64,000 bases of DNA from JBBRHQ01 sp963840235 (GCA_963840235.1 CAWIYC010000005.1:248001-312000); one strand, 5' to 3'. Positions 51,306-59,799 are shown, counted from the first letter of the stretch. Program-made: numbers and translations. Notes: generated from the sequence alone by a model not told the origin.

Positions 51306-51952
51306 GGCCGCAGCGCTGACGCCGTCGTCCCGGCCCGGAGCCCGGCCTGGGAGAGGGCGCCGGGGTCACCGGCGACGAAGGCATCGGGAGCCTGGGGGCG
51401 CCCAAGCTCTCCCGCCAGCACCGCCAGGTGCTCGGCCTCGTCGGCGGCAATCTCGGCGGCGGTCGCGCGCAGGTCGCTCCTCGAGAGCCTCGGGATGGCC
51501 TCGACATAGGCGGCGATGAGGACGTTCTCGAGGTCGGCGGCGAAGGCGAGCGCCTCGCGCGGGCTCTTCATCCGCGGGTAGTCGAGCGGCAGCGACCTGG
51601 CGCCCGCGTTCCCGCCCCGCAGCTTGATCGCCCTGGCGAGCGCGTCGGCGTGCTCCTGCTCCTGGGTGAGGAAGGTTCGGCAGGTCGCCAGATCCCCCCC
51701 GTCGAGCGGCTTCGTGGCGCGCCAGTAGGCCTCGACCGCGGTCAGCTCGAGGGCGAGGGCGTGGCCGAGCAGGGCGAGATCGGTGTCCTGGTCGGAGACG
51801 GCGCCGCCGTCACCGCTCCCGCAGGCGGAGATGAAGGCAGCGGAGCCGGCGCCGATGACCAGGCCGCTACCGGTCAGGAAGCCGCGGCGCGAGACCGGGT
51901 CGCCGATGATCTGCGCTGGAACGTTTCTTTGCCTTCCACCAGGGACCGTCAT
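51302..51952 (-). CDS. Tat-exported ferritin-like lipoprotein
   Basis: A 216-residue paralogue of the next protein. The Tat signal is SRRGFLTGSGLVIGAGSAAFISAC and its end matches a lipobox (ISAC), so the mature protein may be lipid-anchored. The helix bundle has LALLGHALALELTAVEAYW, QEQEHADALARAIKLRG and ADEAEHLAVLAGELG, with Glu and His placed as in ferritin-like metal centres. The ATG at 51950-51952 shares the palindromic CATG with the uracil-DNA glycosylase start on the other strand. Confidence 0.8.
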   Translation of the reverse strand: MTVPGGRQRNVPAQIIGDPVSRRGFLTGSGLVIGAGSAAFISACGSGDGGAVSDQDTDLALLGHALALELTAVEAYWRATKPLDGGDLATCRTFLTQEQEHADALARAIKLRGGNAGARSLPLDYPRMKSPREALAFAADLENVLIAAYVEAIPRLSRSDLRATAAEIAADEAEHLAVLAGELGRPQAPDAFVAGDPGALSQAGLRAGTTASALRP

Positions 51953-52664
51953 GCCAGGATCATCCCCGACAACCGAATCCGAGAGGCTCGCCCAGCTGCA
52001 AGTGCTGGCCGCCGAGGTGCATGAGTGCCGCCGATGCCCGCGGCTGGTGGAGTGGCGCCAGCGCTGCGCCGCCGATCCTCCCCGCCGCTTCGCCGGGGAG
52101 GTTTACTGGGCGAGGCCCCTGGAGGGGTTCGGCGACCCCGGCGCCCGGGTCCTCGTCCTGGGCCTGGCGCCGGCGGCACACGGCGGCAACCGCACCGGGC
52201 GCTTCTTCACCGGCGATCGCTCCGGCGACTGGCTGTTCGCAGCCATGCACCGGGCCGGCTACGCCAACCGGGCCCTCTCCGAGCGCCGCGACGACGGGCT
52301 GCGCCTGCGCGACGCCTACGTCACCGCGGTCAACCGCTGCCCGCCGCCGCAGAACCGCCCGACCACCGCGGAGCGCGACAACTGCCTCCCCTATCTCGGG
52401 CGCGAGCTCGATCTGCTGGCCAGGGCGCGGGTGATCGTCGCCCTCGGCAGCTTCGCCTGGGACGGCGTGCTGCGGGCGGTTAGTGCGGCAGGCGGGGAGA
52501 TTCCGCGTCCAAAGCCGCGCTTCGGGCACGGGGCCGAGGCGAAGGCGGGACGCTGGACGCTGCTCGGCTGCTACCACCCGAGCCAGCAGAACACCTTCAC
52601 CGGGCGCCTGACCGAGGAGATGCTGGACGCCGTCTTCGCCCGGGCGCGAGAGCTCGCCGGATAG
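51951..52664 (+). CDS. Uracil-DNA glycosylase, family 5 (UDGb)
   Basis: Excises uracil and other deaminated bases from DNA. The 237-residue protein has the motif I GLAPAAHGGNRTGRFFTGDRSGD characteristic of family 5 (Ala-rich and lacking the Asn/Asp of family 1/4), the Cys cluster start CRRCPRL and further Cys for an iron-sulfur cluster, and motif II GCYHPSQQNTFTGRL. The GTG-free ATG at 51951 begins the expected N-terminal helix. It is divergent from the ferritin-like lipoprotein with no intergenic DNA. Confidence 0.9.
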   Translation: MPGSSPTTESERLAQLQVLAAEVHECRRCPRLVEWRQRCAADPPRRFAGEVYWARPLEGFGDPGARVLVLGLAPAAHGGNRTGRFFTGDRSGDWLFAAMHRAGYANRALSERRDDGLRLRDAYVTAVNRCPPPQNRPTTAERDNCLPYLGRELDLLARARVIVALGSFAWDGVLRAVSAAGGEIPRPKPRFGHGAEAKAGRWTLLGCYHPSQQNTFTGRLTEEMLDAVFARARELAG

Positions 52665-52676
52665 GGTGGCGCAGCG

Positions 52677-53060
52677 ATGAAGCCGGCTCTCAGATCACTC
52701 GCAGTGGCGCTCGCCGCAGCCGCGCTGATTGCCGGCTGCGGCTCCTCGGGCAACGATACGACGAGCGCGCCTGAGCCAATCAAGCGCGCCGGCGCCTCCG
52801 GGGCGCCGATCGGGTCCTCGGTGAAGAGGTGCCCGACGGCCGGGGTCCTGACCGGGCTTCGGGTGAGCGGGGTGGGTTGCGAGGCGGGAGTTGCGGTGAT
52901 GTCCTCGTGGAACTTCCCCCGCTGCCGCCCGGCGAAGGGCGAGTCGCGCTCCGCCTGCAGCGTCCGCCGCTATCGCTGCCTATCGGTCAGGACCGACCGC
53001 GGCACCGCGGTCAACTGCTCCCGCCCCGGGCGCTCGATCTCCTTCCTGTGGAAGCCGTGA
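52677..53060 (+). CDS. Small lipoprotein, function unknown
   Basis: A 127-residue protein with a lipoprotein signal (LRSLAVALAAAALIAGC; lipobox LIAGC, Cys20), a Ser/Thr spacer and a Cys-containing domain (KRCPTAGVLTGLRVSGVGCE, CRPAKGESRSACSVRRYRC, NCSRPG) with six further Cys likely in disulfides. No family recognised. It lies 12 nt after the glycosylase gene and overlaps the thioesterase start by 4 nt, so the three are probably one transcript. Confidence 0.65.
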   Translation: MKPALRSLAVALAAAALIAGCGSSGNDTTSAPEPIKRAGASGAPIGSSVKRCPTAGVLTGLRVSGVGCEAGVAVMSSWNFPRCRPAKGESRSACSVRRYRCLSVRTDRGTAVNCSRPGRSISFLWKP

Positions 53061-53551
53061 GCATCGACCCCCGCCCCGCCTCGGCCTCGGAGTCGCTGCT
53101 TGTCAAGTGGATGGGGATCACCGACGCCAACTCGGCCGGCTTCGTCCACGGCGGGATGGTGATGAAGCTCTGCGACGAGGCCGCCGGGATCGCAGCGCTC
53201 CGCCACTGCGGCGTGCGGATCGTGACCGCGGCAATGGACCGGATGACCTTCCTGCACCCGGTCCACGTCGGCGAGCTGGTCACCTGCCGGGCCAAGGTCA
53301 ACGCCGCCTGGCGGACCTCGATGGAGGTTGGCGTCCGGGTCGAGGCCGAGAACGCCCGCACCGGCGAAACGCATCACACCTCGACCGCCTACCTGACCAT
53401 GGTCGCCCTCGACGAGGAGGGGCGGCCGAGCCCGGTGCCGCGGCTGCTTGCCGAGACGCCGGACGAGATCCGCCGCCAGAAGGAGGCGGAGCTGCGGCGC
53501 GCCAACCGGCTGGCCGAGCGCGAAGAGATACGCGCCGGTCGCGGCGACTGA
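53057..53551 (+). CDS. Acyl-CoA thioesterase, hotdog fold
   Basis: A 164-residue cytosolic acyl-CoA hydrolase of the YciA/BFIT class. The hotdog signature TDANSAGFVHGGMVMKLCDEAAGIAA holds the HGG turn and catalytic-region Asp, followed by DRMTFLHPVHVGELVTCRAKVN. A charged helix with Arg/Glu closes the protein. It starts GTG 53057, overlapping the lipoprotein stop (GTGA). Confidence 0.87.
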   Translation: MSIDPRPASASESLLVKWMGITDANSAGFVHGGMVMKLCDEAAGIAALRHCGVRIVTAAMDRMTFLHPVHVGELVTCRAKVNAAWRTSMEVGVRVEAENARTGETHHTSTAYLTMVALDEEGRPSPVPRLLAETPDEIRRQKEAELRRANRLAEREEIRAGRGD

Positions 53552-53679
53552 GGCCTGGAGACAGGGCCGAGTCGAGCGCCGGTTCCCTGAACGGATTCAG
53601 CCCCCAGGGGTGGTGCCAGCATTCAGCCAGCCCGGCTCTGGGTCAGCGGCGTGGGAATCCGGGGGCGCCTGTTACCGAC
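53552..53679. other. Intergenic region with no recognised feature
   Basis: 128 bp between the convergent thioesterase and TMEM175-like genes. A short palindrome CTGAACGGATTCAG occurs near 53587, but no terminator, promoter or gene is convincing. Confidence 0.4.
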
Positions 53680-54312
53680 TCAGCGAACCCCGACGCGGTG
53701 GGCGATGCGGTCGCTGGGATCGAAGAACAGCAGCAGCCAAATGAACGGCGCGATATGGGGATCTATCGCCGCCACAGGGATCGAGACGAGGAAGACGGCG
53801 CAGGCCCAGAGGCCGCCGTTGCGGTTGGATCGGATCTCCTCAGAGCGACCTTCGGCGGTGAGGCCGGCGCGGACCGCGTAGGTGGTCATCAGGGCGCCGG
53901 TCAGCGTCACCAGTGCGAGATTCGACGCGTAGACGATCACGCCGGCGGCGTCGTCGCCGTACTCGCCGAGCACCTGGCTCGAGAAGGGGATGGCGACCAT
54001 CCAGAAGAGATAGACGAGGTTGATCGTCATCAGGCGGCTGTCGAAGCCGGTCACCTCGGTGAAGAAGCGATGGTGGATGACCCAGAAGCGACCGATCACG
54101 GCGAAGCTGATCGCAAAGGCGTAAAGGTCCCCGTTCTGATGGAAGATCTCGTGCCAGAGCTGGCTATTGGACGTGACGCCATGGGGCACCTCGATCTGCA
54201 GCACGAGAAGGGTGATGGCGATCGCGAAGACGCCGTCGCTGAAGGCGACGATTCGCGAGAACTCGAGCTCGTGCTCGTCGCGCTTGCGCTGGGGAATGCC
54301 GCGGCCCGCCAT
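53680..54312 (-). CDS. TMEM175-family (DUF1211) probable potassium channel
   Basis: A 210-residue membrane protein with the family signature FSRIVAFSDGVFAIAITLLVLQI (the FSD motif in the first helix that lines the pore in bacterial TMEM175) and about six hydrophobic segments. It probably conducts K+. The ATG at 54312 is chosen because conserved sequence starts ~15 residues later. The upstream in-frame start at 54369 runs towards the tRNA promoter region. Confidence 0.85.
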   Translation of the reverse strand: MAGRGIPQRKRDEHELEFSRIVAFSDGVFAIAITLLVLQIEVPHGVTSNSQLWHEIFHQNGDLYAFAISFAVIGRFWVIHHRFFTEVTGFDSRLMTINLVYLFWMVAIPFSSQVLGEYGDDAAGVIVYASNLALVTLTGALMTTYAVRAGLTAEGRSEEIRSNRNGGLWACAVFLVSIPVAAIDPHIAPFIWLLLFFDPSDRIAHRVGVR

Positions 54313-54386
54313 CCCTGGATCATCGACGCCGGCCTCGACGGAACCGGCGCGACGCCCGCCCGCCCCCACCTACAATGCCGGAGCCC

Positions 54387-54459
54387 GCCGACGTAGCTCA
54401 GCTGGTAGAGCACTTCACTCGTAATGAAGGGGTCCCCGGTTCGAGTCCGGGCGTCGGCT
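54387..54459 (+). tRNA. tRNA-Thr (anticodon CGT)
   Basis: A 73-nt tRNA. Acceptor GCCGACG/CGTCGGC, discriminator T. The anticodon arm CTTCA-CTCGTAA-TGAAG reads CGT. The T-arm is CCCGG-TTCGAGT-CCGGG. CCA is not encoded. It is the second Thr isoacceptor in this window, 33 nt before the SRPBCC gene. Confidence 0.95.
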
Positions 54460-54492
54460 TCGGACTCGTGGCAGACTGGATCTGGTCTTCTG

Positions 54493-54936
54493 ATGTCGGT
54501 CGCACGCCGCCAAGCGCTGATCAACGCTCCCCCGAACAGGATCTGGGAACTGGTCGGGGACCCCGGCTGCCACCCCGAGTGGTGGCCGCGGGTGATCGAG
54601 GTCCGCGGTGAGCGCTTCGACGAGGGCGACAACTACGCCCAGGTGACCAGGGATCTGAGCGGCCGGTTGGAGACGACACTGACGATTGAGCGGCTCGACG
54701 ACATGCACGAGATCCACATGCGCTGCACCAACACGGGCACCTACACACGCTGGCTGCTGACCGAGGCCCAGGGCGACACCTTCGTCGACGTCGAGTTCGG
54801 GATGGACCCGGTCAGCGCCCGCTACCGGATCTTCGACGCGGTCCTCGGCAAGCTCTACTTCAGCCGCTGGCTGGAGCAGTCGTTGACGGCACTGGAGGAG
54901 GCCGCCGGATCACCCGGCGCAGACGACGAGAGTTGA
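54493..54936 (+). CDS. SRPBCC-superfamily (START-like) protein
   Basis: A 147-residue helix-grip fold protein. It begins ARRQALINAPPNRIWELVGDPGCHPEWWPRV, the polyketide cyclase/dehydratase-like opening, then strands ending in a long C-terminal helix (AVLGKLYFSRWLEQSLTALEEA). It may bind a hydrophobic ligand. Function unknown. The ATG at 54493 is chosen over an in-frame ATG inside the tRNA gene. Its last codons and stop lie within the 45-bp palindromic repeat. Confidence 0.8.
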   Translation: MSVARRQALINAPPNRIWELVGDPGCHPEWWPRVIEVRGERFDEGDNYAQVTRDLSGRLETTLTIERLDDMHEIHMRCTNTGTYTRWLLTEAQGDTFVDVEFGMDPVSARYRIFDAVLGKLYFSRWLEQSLTALEEAAGSPGADDES

Positions 54937-54971
54937 GAATCCTCTCACTATGAGAGGAAAATGCACTCTCG
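54927..54971. repeat. 45-bp palindromic intergenic repeat, copy 2
   Basis: CGAGAGT...TCCTCTCA-CTA-TGAGAGGA...ACTCTCG, with 8-bp inner and 7-bp outer arms. 38 of 45 positions match the reverse complement of copy 1. It starts in the last codons of the SRPBCC gene, includes its TGA stop, and ends 17 nt before the facing response-regulator stop. Confidence 0.8.
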
Positions 54972-54987
54972 CGGACGGGGCGGGGGC

Positions 54988-55692
54988 TCAGGCCTCGTCG
55001 TTGAACTTGTAGCCGACGCCGCGCACGGTTACGACCAGCTCGGGGCGCTGGGCGTCGCGCTCGACCTTCTGGCGCAGGTTGGAGATGTGGACGTCGCAGG
55101 CGCGCTCGTCGCCGTCGAACTCGGTCTGCCACAGCTCCTCCATGATCTGGGCGCGGCGGAAGACCTCGCCGGGACGCGCCGCCAGCAGCCGCAGCAGCTG
55201 GAACTCGGAGCGGGTCAGGTTGACCTGTTCGCCGCGCACGGTGACCAGGTGGCGGGCGAGGTCGATCGAGACCGGGCCGGCCTCGATCCGGCTCTCGTGC
55301 GCCAGCGGCGAGCGGTCGAGCTCCTGGCGGCGCAGCTGGGCGCGAACGCGGCCGAGCAGCTCGCGCACCGAGAACGGCTTGGTCACGTAGTCGTCGGCGC
55401 CGACCTCGAGGCCGACGACCTTGTCGACCTCGGCGTCCTTGGCCGTGAGAATGATGATCGGCACCGCGCTGCGGGCGCGGACGTCGCGGCAGATGTCGAG
55501 GCCCGAGGGCCCGGGCATCATGATGTCGAGGATCAGCAGGTCGAAGGGCATGCCGTCGTCGCCGATCTTCTCCATCGCGTCGTTGCCGTCGACTGCGCCG
55601 ATCACCTCGAAGCCCTCTTGGTCAAGGGCGTAGCCGACCGAGTCACGAACCGAGGGCTCGTCGTCGGCGATCAGAATCCGTCCACTGCTCAT
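54988..55692 (-). CDS. OmpR/PhoB-family response regulator
   Basis: A 234-residue two-domain regulator. The receiver domain has acidic pocket DDE (10-12), phosphoacceptor Asp in LLILDIMMPG, Thr in LTAKD and Lys in TKPF. The winged-helix DNA-binding domain ends VVTVRGVGYKF. It starts ATG 55692 with GGAG 8 nt upstream and lies 19 nt downstream of its sensor kinase. The genes it controls are unknown. Confidence 0.94.
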   Translation of the reverse strand: MSSGRILIADDEPSVRDSVGYALDQEGFEVIGAVDGNDAMEKIGDDGMPFDLLILDIMMPGPSGLDICRDVRARSAVPIIILTAKDAEVDKVVGLEVGADDYVTKPFSVRELLGRVRAQLRRQELDRSPLAHESRIEAGPVSIDLARHLVTVRGEQVNLTRSEFQLLRLLAARPGEVFRRAQIMEELWQTEFDGDERACDVHISNLRQKVERDAQRPELVVTVRGVGYKFNDEA

Positions 55693-55711
55693 ATGTCGGC
55701 TCCGTTCAGGC

Positions 55712-57445
55712 TCATGCGACCGGTGTCGGGCTGGGTTGTGCGACGGGCAGGCGCACCCAGAAGGTGCTGCCCTCGCCCTCGACCGACGCCGCTCCGATCC
55801 TGCCGCCCATGACGCTGACCATCCTGCGGGCGATCGCCAGACCCAGCCCGAACCCCTCCTGCTGGCGCGACTCGGAGCGCCTGTAGAAGCGCTCGAAGAC
55901 CCTCTCAATTTCGGCAGCGGGGATACCGGTGCCGGTGTCGATGACTTCCAATACGACCTCCGTCTCGCCGTCGCGGCGGCCGCGAACGGTAACGGCGCCG
56001 GGGGTGGGCGTGTTTTTGTAGGCATTGGTCAAGAGGCCGATCAGCACCTGCCGCAGCAGCGTCGGGTCGCCCTTCGCCGCCAGGTCGGGCTCGAGGTCCA
56101 CGCTCAACTCGATCCCCGGCTGGACCCCGACAGCTGCGGTGACGTCGGCGACCGCGGCCTCGACGTCGACGACGTCCTCCTCGCCGGCGCCAAGCGCCTC
56201 GACCCGGGCCAGGGTCAGCAGCGACTCGGTCAGGCGGCTCATCCGCTCGGCGTCCTGGGAGAGCCGCTCGAGGAAGTGCTCGCGAGCCTCAGGGTCGTCC
56301 TTGGCGCCGGTCTGAAGCACCTCGATCGCGCCCGAGATCCCGGCCAGCGGGTTGCGCAGCTCGTGGGCGGCGTTGGAGACGAAGTCGCGCTCGGCGAACT
56401 CGCGGCGCATCTCGTCGGTGCGGTCGCGAACCACTGCCAGCACGGCCCCCTCCTCGGGAAGGTCGCGGGCCTGGATCGCGTAGGCGCGATCGCCGATCCG
56501 CAGAGCCGGGTGGGCGGAGAAGCCGACGTCGGACGCCCGCCGCAGCTGCGGCACCATCGCCTCCGGCGCCCGGCCGTCGGAGTCGACCAGCTTCGCCGCG
56601 GCGCTGTTGGAGAAGCGGACGGCTCCATCGTCATCGACGACCATGACCGCATCGGTGAGGCCGTCGAAGATCGCCGTCAGCTTGTCGCGGTCCGCCGTCA
56701 GCACCCCGAAGCTCTCCTCAAGCGAGGCCCGCATCGAGTCCAGTGCCCGCGCCAGGTCGCCGATCTCGTCTCGGCCGGAGGTGTCGAGCGAGACGTCGAA
56801 TGACCCCGCCGCCATCTCCTCCGCGCCCGAGGCAAGCCGCTTCACCCTGTGTGCGATCACGGTGGCGACGAGGAAGCCGGCGAGAACGCCAACGAGGACG
56901 GCGATCCCCAGCGCCCGCAGGCTGTCGCTGCGTAGCCGAGTGATCACGCTCGAGAGCACCTGGGAGCGCGACGAGCGCCCCAGCAGGGCCCCAGAGATGC
57001 CGCCCTCGCTGAAGACCGGGACCGCGACAACGGTCACCTCGCCCCCGGGCAGGGTCCCGGTGTAGCGGCCGCCATCCAGCGCCATCCGGACCGCACTGCG
57101 GCGCACCGAGATCGGAGCCAGCGCGGCGCCCGGCGGGATCGGCGCGACCAGCTTCCCCGAGCGATCGAAGTACCAGGCGATGAAGCCGCCGCCCTTGGAC
57201 CCGGCGATCACGTCGGCGACGTCGCCCTTTGCCTCCCCGACGCTGTCGGCGACGGTGATCGTGCGCCCGACGGCGAGGTCGGTGGCGCGGTCGGCGAGCG
57301 CCCTCTCGCTGGAGTCGCTGACCAGCAGGTAGACCGCGGTGGCGGTGATCAGGCCGACCAGGGCGAAGGCGCCGGCGAGCCACAACCGCATGCCGATGCG
57401 AGGGGGCCCCTTGCCTGGAGATCTGATCCGTAGTCCTCGCCGCAT
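55712..57445 (-). CDS. Sensor histidine kinase
   Basis: A 577-residue membrane kinase. TM1 (LWLAGAFALVGLITATAVYLLV), a ~140-residue extracytoplasmic sensor, TM2 (ALGIAVLVGVLAGFLVATVIA), a HAMP linker (RVKRLASGAEEMAAGSFDV), a PAS domain (IFDGLTDAVMVVDDDGAVRFSN), the H-box FVSNAAHELRNPLAGISG with the phosphoacceptor His, and an ATPase domain with N box (LLTNAYKNTPTPG, Asn), G1 DTGTGIP and G2 GFGLGLAIA. Upstream of and co-transcribed with the response regulator. Stimulus unknown. Confidence 0.95.
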   Translation of the reverse strand: MRRGLRIRSPGKGPPRIGMRLWLAGAFALVGLITATAVYLLVSDSSERALADRATDLAVGRTITVADSVGEAKGDVADVIAGSKGGGFIAWYFDRSGKLVAPIPPGAALAPISVRRSAVRMALDGGRYTGTLPGGEVTVVAVPVFSEGGISGALLGRSSRSQVLSSVITRLRSDSLRALGIAVLVGVLAGFLVATVIAHRVKRLASGAEEMAAGSFDVSLDTSGRDEIGDLARALDSMRASLEESFGVLTADRDKLTAIFDGLTDAVMVVDDDGAVRFSNSAAAKLVDSDGRAPEAMVPQLRRASDVGFSAHPALRIGDRAYAIQARDLPEEGAVLAVVRDRTDEMRREFAERDFVSNAAHELRNPLAGISGAIEVLQTGAKDDPEAREHFLERLSQDAERMSRLTESLLTLARVEALGAGEEDVVDVEAAVADVTAAVGVQPGIELSVDLEPDLAAKGDPTLLRQVLIGLLTNAYKNTPTPGAVTVRGRRDGETEVVLEVIDTGTGIPAAEIERVFERFYRRSESRQQEGFGLGLAIARRMVSVMGGRIGAASVEGEGSTFWVRLPVAQPSPTPVA

Positions 57446-57475
57446 TAGTGGTTCCTAACACAAAGCTAACCGAGC

Positions 57476-57491
57476 CACGGGCGAACCCGTG
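57476..57491 (-). promoter_or_regulatory. UUCG-loop hairpin in the histidine-kinase leader
   Basis: On the minus strand CACGGG-TTCG-CCCGTG folds into a 6-bp hairpin with an extra-stable UUCG tetraloop, about 30 nt before the kinase ATG. In the divergent direction it lies upstream of the glycosyltransferase. Function unknown. Confidence 0.4.
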
Positions 57492-57526
57492 CCGGCGGCA
57501 ACCAGGGTTCGTGGCAGAATCGGCCG

Positions 57527-58255
57527 GTGCGAACGCTTGTCTTCATCCCGGCGTGGAACGAGGAGGCCTCGATCGCGACCGTCATCTCCGGGTTGCGCGA
57601 GAGCCTCCCCGACGCCGACGTCCTCGTCATCGACGACGGCTCCACCGACGCCACCGCCGAGCGCGCCCGCGAGGCGGGCGCGACTGTCGCCCCGCTGCCC
57701 TTCAACCAGGGCCTCGGCGCCGCGCTTCAGACCGGGTACCTCTACGCATTGCGCGAGGGCTATGACTTCTGCGCCCACCTCGACGCCGACGGCCAACACC
57801 CGCCGTTCGAGGTCGCCCGCCTGCTCGACGAGGTGCGCGAAGACAGGGCCGACCTCGTGATCGGCTCCCGCTACAGCGACCCCTCGGCCGCGGGCAGCGA
57901 GGACTACCGGCCGACGATCTCGCGGCGGATCGGCTCCGGCGTCTTCCGCTTCTTCCTCACCGTCATCACCCAGCACCGCTTCACCGACACGACCAGTGGC
58001 ATGCGGGCGGCGAACCGGCGGGTGATGGCGCTGTTCGGGGATCGCTACTCGCCCGACTTCGCAGAGATCGAGTCGCTTCAGCGGGCGGTTCGCCAGGGCC
58101 TGCGGGTGGAGGAGGTCCCCGTGCGGATGCTGCCACGCAGCGGCGGGGACACGTTCCTGACACCGCTGCGATCGGCCTTCTTCATCTTCAAGGGGCTGAT
58201 CGTCCTCATGGTCGGCCAGTTCCGGCCGAAGAGCCCGGAGTACGGGGACCGGTGA
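57527..58255 (+). CDS. Glycosyltransferase family 2 (dolichol-phosphate mannosyltransferase-like)
   Basis: A 242-residue GT-A enzyme. VFIPAWNEEASIATVISGL is the nucleotide-sugar binding start, VLVIDDGSTDAT the first Asp motif, AHLDADGQHPP the metal-binding DxD, and SGMRAANRRVM the acceptor-side region. It probably transfers a sugar to a polyprenyl phosphate. The start is GTG 57527, with a -10-like CAGAAT close upstream (near-leaderless). Its stop overlaps the next gene's GTG by 4 nt. Confidence 0.9.
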   Translation: MRTLVFIPAWNEEASIATVISGLRESLPDADVLVIDDGSTDATAERAREAGATVAPLPFNQGLGAALQTGYLYALREGYDFCAHLDADGQHPPFEVARLLDEVREDRADLVIGSRYSDPSAAGSEDYRPTISRRIGSGVFRFFLTVITQHRFTDTTSGMRAANRRVMALFGDRYSPDFAEIESLQRAVRQGLRVEEVPVRMLPRSGGDTFLTPLRSAFFIFKGLIVLMVGQFRPKSPEYGDR

Positions 58256-58725
58256 GCCCGCTTCTCGCCGCCTCCACCAGCCCGACCGTCCACCTGACCC
58301 CGCAGGCGCGGATCCTGGCGGCGGTGATCGCCATTGTCTTCATGGCGATGATCCTGGAGATGATCCGGCGCCACCGGCTGCAGGAGCGCTACAGCGTGAT
58401 CTGGTTCGTCGCCGGCCTGGGGATGCTGGCCGGCGCCGCCTTCCCCGGCCTGCTCGAGGTGGTCGCCGACGCGATGGGCGTACGCGACACAAACGTCGCC
58501 CTGTTCTCACTCGTCCTCCTGCTCCTGCTCGGCCTGGCGCTCAACTTCAGCGTCATCGTCTCGCGCCAGTCCGAGCAGATCACGAGGCTGGCGCAGGAGC
58601 GGGCCCTGGAGCGGGCCACGGAGCAGGGGCCGGAGCCGAGCGCCAACGGGGAGAGCCGGGACCCGGGCTCAGGCGGCCGGGGCGAGCAGCGCCTCGAGTC
58701 GGAAGAAGAGCGCCTCGAGGGCTAG
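58252..58725 (+). CDS. DUF2304-like membrane protein
   Basis: A 157-residue protein with two to three hydrophobic segments (ILAAVIAIVFMAMILEMI, SVIWFVAGLGMLAGAAFPG, LFSLVLLLLLGLALNFSVIV) followed by a charged helix (RQSEQITRLAQERALE). It fits the DUF2304 family that is repeatedly found next to family 2 glycosyltransferases. A partner role in the same glycolipid step is inferred. The last 57 nt overlap the 3' end of holB on the other strand. Confidence 0.8.
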   Translation: MSPLLAASTSPTVHLTPQARILAAVIAIVFMAMILEMIRRHRLQERYSVIWFVAGLGMLAGAAFPGLLEVVADAMGVRDTNVALFSLVLLLLLGLALNFSVIVSRQSEQITRLAQERALERATEQGPEPSANGESRDPGSGGRGEQRLESEEERLEG

Positions 58726-59799
58726 CTCCTCGGAGACGTTGAGGTCGAGCCGGCGGCGGCTCTCGGCCACCAGCTCGACCGCCGCCCGGGCGCGGGCGGG
58801 GTCGAGGCCCTCCGCCGAGCCTCGCAGGCGTTCGAGCCGATCGCAGTTGAAGACGACGTCCTCGGCGCCGGCCGAGACCGCGACCAGGTCGCGCAACCAG
58901 GCCGCGCAGAGCTCGAGGCCGAGGTCGAGCACCTCGGTCCGCCGCCGGCGGCCCGCCCGGCGCGCCTCGTCGGCGGCCTCCCTTGCCGAGCGCCGCACCC
59001 CCATCTCCTTCTCGGCATCGAGCGCCTCGCGTACCGTTGCCTCGGCCTCCTCTCCGGCGACCTCGGCGGAGGCGAGCAGACCGCTCCAGGGTGCCGATCC
59101 GACCTCGCCGGCCAGGGCCGCACCGGCGCAGGACTCGGCCTCGGAGCGGATCCCGGCCCCCGCCTCAGAGAGCAGATACCGTGCCCGCTCGAGATCGCCG
59201 GCCGACAGGTTCGCCGCCGCCGCGATCCGGTCGGGCTCACCAAGGCCCTCGAGCGCCTGCGCCAGCGCTGCCGCCGGCAGGGCGGCGAAGGCGACGGGCT
59301 GGCAGCGCGAGGCGATCGTCTCCAGCAGCGCCTCGGGCTCGGAGCTGAGCAGGATCAGGTGGGCGTAGGCGGGCGGCTCCTCGAGCGTCTTCAGCAGCGC
59401 GTTCTGGCTCTCGTCACGCATCGCCTCGGCGGCCTCGATCACGAACATCCGGCGCCCGCCCTCGAACGGCCGCAGGGCGACCGCCCGGATCACCTGCTCG
59501 CGGACGTCGTCCACCAGGTGCTGGGTCCCGCGCGGAGCCAGCCAGACGAGATCCGGGTGGGGCGAGGGCCGCTGCAGGACGCGGCGCCGGGCACCGGCGG
59601 GATCGTCGCAGGCGCCGGCGATGATCTCGGCGGCGAAGGCGCGGGCGGCAGCCGCCTTGCCCGATCCGCGCGGACCGCGGAAGAGGTAGGCGTGGGAGGG
59701 TCCCGAGGCAAGCGCGGCGGCCAGCGCCACCCGCGCCCGCGGCTGGTGCTCGGTCGCCTCGGCGAGCGTCGCCGGCACGCTCCCGCCGTCCCCGCTCAC
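58669..59799 (-). CDS. holB: DNA polymerase III delta' subunit
   Basis: Clamp-loader subunit, 376 residues. It has Walker A-like AYLFRGPRGSGKAAAARAFA, the SRC-type motif IASRCQPVAF and the Walker B-region VIEAAEAM. The zinc Cys cluster of many delta' proteins is absent. Its ATG overlaps the tmk stop by 4 nt, the common tmk-holB arrangement. Confidence 0.9.
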   Translation of the reverse strand: MSGDGGSVPATLAEATEHQPRARVALAAALASGPSHAYLFRGPRGSGKAAAARAFAAEIIAGACDDPAGARRRVLQRPSPHPDLVWLAPRGTQHLVDDVREQVIRAVALRPFEGGRRMFVIEAAEAMRDESQNALLKTLEEPPAYAHLILLSSEPEALLETIASRCQPVAFAALPAAALAQALEGLGEPDRIAAAANLSAGDLERARYLLSEAGAGIRSEAESCAGAALAGEVGSAPWSGLLASAEVAGEEAEATVREALDAEKEMGVRRSAREAADEARRAGRRRRTEVLDLGLELCAAWLRDLVAVSAGAEDVVFNCDRLERLRGSAEGLDPARARAAVELVAESRRRLDLNVSEELALEALFFRLEALLAPAA

